Part shown: positions 4,569-5,198 of the stretch, piece by piece
How the letters are laid out: each line of letters starts with the position of its first letter
How positions within the stretch are numbered: position 1 is the stretch's first letter
From: Actinomycetes bacterium
GTDB lineage: Bacteria > Actinomycetota > Acidimicrobiia > Acidimicrobiales > UBA8190
Length of the DNA: 5,198 nucleotides
Assembly: GCA_021798135.1 (NCBI GenBank)
Contig: JAJZYI010000248.1
Coordinates: 1 to 5,198, forward strand
Direction of reading: 5' to 3'
The notes under the pieces: generated by a model
The model's database searches: none
What the model was told of the DNA's origin: nothing
What the model saw: only the letters and a program-made list of their open reading frames with translations
Made by a program: the position numbers and the translations under genes

Positions 4569-5198
4569 CTACCCGGCCGAGCCGGACGACCCCGAGCCGG
4601 ACGACCCCGAGCCGGACGACCCCGAGCCGGACGACCCCGAGCCGGACGACCCCGAGCGCCCAGCGCTGCCGGCCGCCGCTGCGACCTCGGACGGCACGGG
4701 GACGTGGGCCTCGCCGTACACCCTGACGATCGTGGAGGCGAACGCCGACAGCGTGGACGCCGGCGGGTGGTCGGCCAGCCCGGCGGTGAACTGGGCGACC
4801 GCGCTGTTGGTGTCGCCCTCCTGGGCGAGCATGGCGCCCAGGTAGAGGCGCGGAGCGAAGGCGCCGGGGTGCTCGGCGACCGCCTTGGTCTCGGCAGCCT
4901 GGCCCGAACGGACGAGGGACCGGTCGCGGGCCCGCACGCCGGCGGCGAACTCCAGCCAGCCCGACTCCGACAGGGCCTCGGGTTGGCTCGGGTCCAGCGC
5001 CAGCACCTGTCGGTACGCCACGAGCGCCACGGCCGGCTTGCTCTCGACGAGCGCCGTCTCCGCCTGGTCGAGCAGGCGCTGCTCCTGCTGCGCGCGGGTG
5101 AGGGTCAGGGACCCCGTCACGGGCTGGCCGGGCAGCTTGACGCCGAGCTCGGACACGACGAGCACCACCGCTGCCACCGCGAAGCAGGCGATGGAGAT
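4569..5198 (-). CDS. Membrane-anchored TPR protein, cytochrome c biogenesis (CcmI/CycH)-like; start beyond right edge
   Basis: 209 residues are visible; the frame is open to the window edge, so the true N-terminus is missing. The visible part opens within a hydrophobic helix (ACFAVAAVVLVVSELGVK, about residues 4-21), followed by a helical region with at least two TPR-like units. The first contains LLDQAETALVESKPAVALV and VLALDPSQPEAL, the second YLGAMLAQEGDTNSAVAQF. A membrane anchor followed by TPRs is the layout of CcmI/CycH-type factors and of TPR proteins near cytochrome c biogenesis genes in actinobacteria, which hold substrate proteins outside the membrane. I infer this from layout only, so the role could be different. 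After a short Val/Pro/Ala stretch the protein ends in five perfect GSSGS units and SAG. The gene converges on heliorhodopsin. TPR identity is likely; the cytochrome link is tentative. Confidence 0.75.
   Translation of the reverse strand: MSIACFAVAAVVLVVSELGVKLPGQPVTGSLTLTRAQQEQRLLDQAETALVESKPAVALVAYRQVLALDPSQPEALSESGWLEFAAGVRARDRSLVRSGQAAETKAVAEHPGAFAPRLYLGAMLAQEGDTNSAVAQFTAGLADHPPASTLSAFASTIVRVYGEAHVPVPSEVAAAAGSAGRSGSSGSGSSGSGSSGSGSSGSGSSGSAG
4579..4653 (-). repeat. 15-bp minisatellite encoding (GSSGS)5
   Basis: Five perfect copies of GAGCCGGACGACCCC (plus strand) lie end to end. The unit is a multiple of three, so gains or losses keep the frame and only change the length of the Gly/Ser tail of the TPR protein (visible residues 183-207). 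Zero divergence between copies points to recent expansion or ongoing homogenisation. Confidence 0.95.

Noticed and set aside
4579..4653. CRISPR-like array
   Set aside because: The 15-bp units are directly tandem with no spacers and lie inside a coding sequence.

Overview
The window is very GC-rich throughout (visibly above 70 % GC, with G or C in nearly every third codon position). It looks like a high-GC actinomycete (Actinomycetota), and I would guess an Acidimicrobiia-type lineage. The guess rests on three things: the protein set (a mycothiol-type DinB enzyme, a heliorhodopsin, an Mrp with a long Gly/His linker), two genes that appear to be leaderless behind TAnnnT -10 boxes, and GTG starts. 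The taxonomic placement is inference; no rRNA or marker gene is present.

Layout from left to right. Positions 1-447 (minus) hold the N-terminal third of an Mrp/ApbC-type Fe-S cluster carrier ATPase, cut by the left edge inside its P-loop. A 297-base divergent intergenic region with an iterated 10-bp motif separates it from a plus-strand SufR-like winged-helix regulator (745-1485) carrying a C-terminal cysteine cluster. Convergent to that is a minus-strand TIGR03086/MDMPI-type metal-binding protein (1511-2074); the two stop codons lie within one inverted repeat. Positions 2075-2415 form a non-coding, repeat-rich divergent region: a 7-bp hairpin, a perfect palindrome, an eleven-unit GGGGC(C/A) hexamer array with strong G-quadruplex potential, a -10-like box and duplicated leader sequence.

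Next comes a likely two-gene plus-strand operon: a NifS/IscS-type cysteine desulfurase (2416-3624) and, 32 bases later, a complete heliorhodopsin (3657-4424). Heliorhodopsin is a seven-helix retinal protein; its Schiff-base lysine (Lys237) and counterion glutamate (Glu106) are both present. A structured convergent intergenic region (4425-4568) follows. The window ends in a minus-strand TPR protein with an N-terminal membrane anchor (4569-5198, start beyond the right edge), whose C-terminus is a 15-bp minisatellite encoding five GSSGS repeats.

Taken together, the left half and the desulfurase suggest an iron-sulfur biogenesis neighbourhood: a carrier (Mrp), a putative Fe-S-sensing repressor (SufR-like) and a sulfur donor (NifS-like). 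The most notable point is a heliorhodopsin, whose physiological role is unresolved, apparently co-transcribed with a cysteine desulfurase behind a G-quadruplex-prone leader. No tRNA, rRNA, insertion sequence or CRISPR array was seen.
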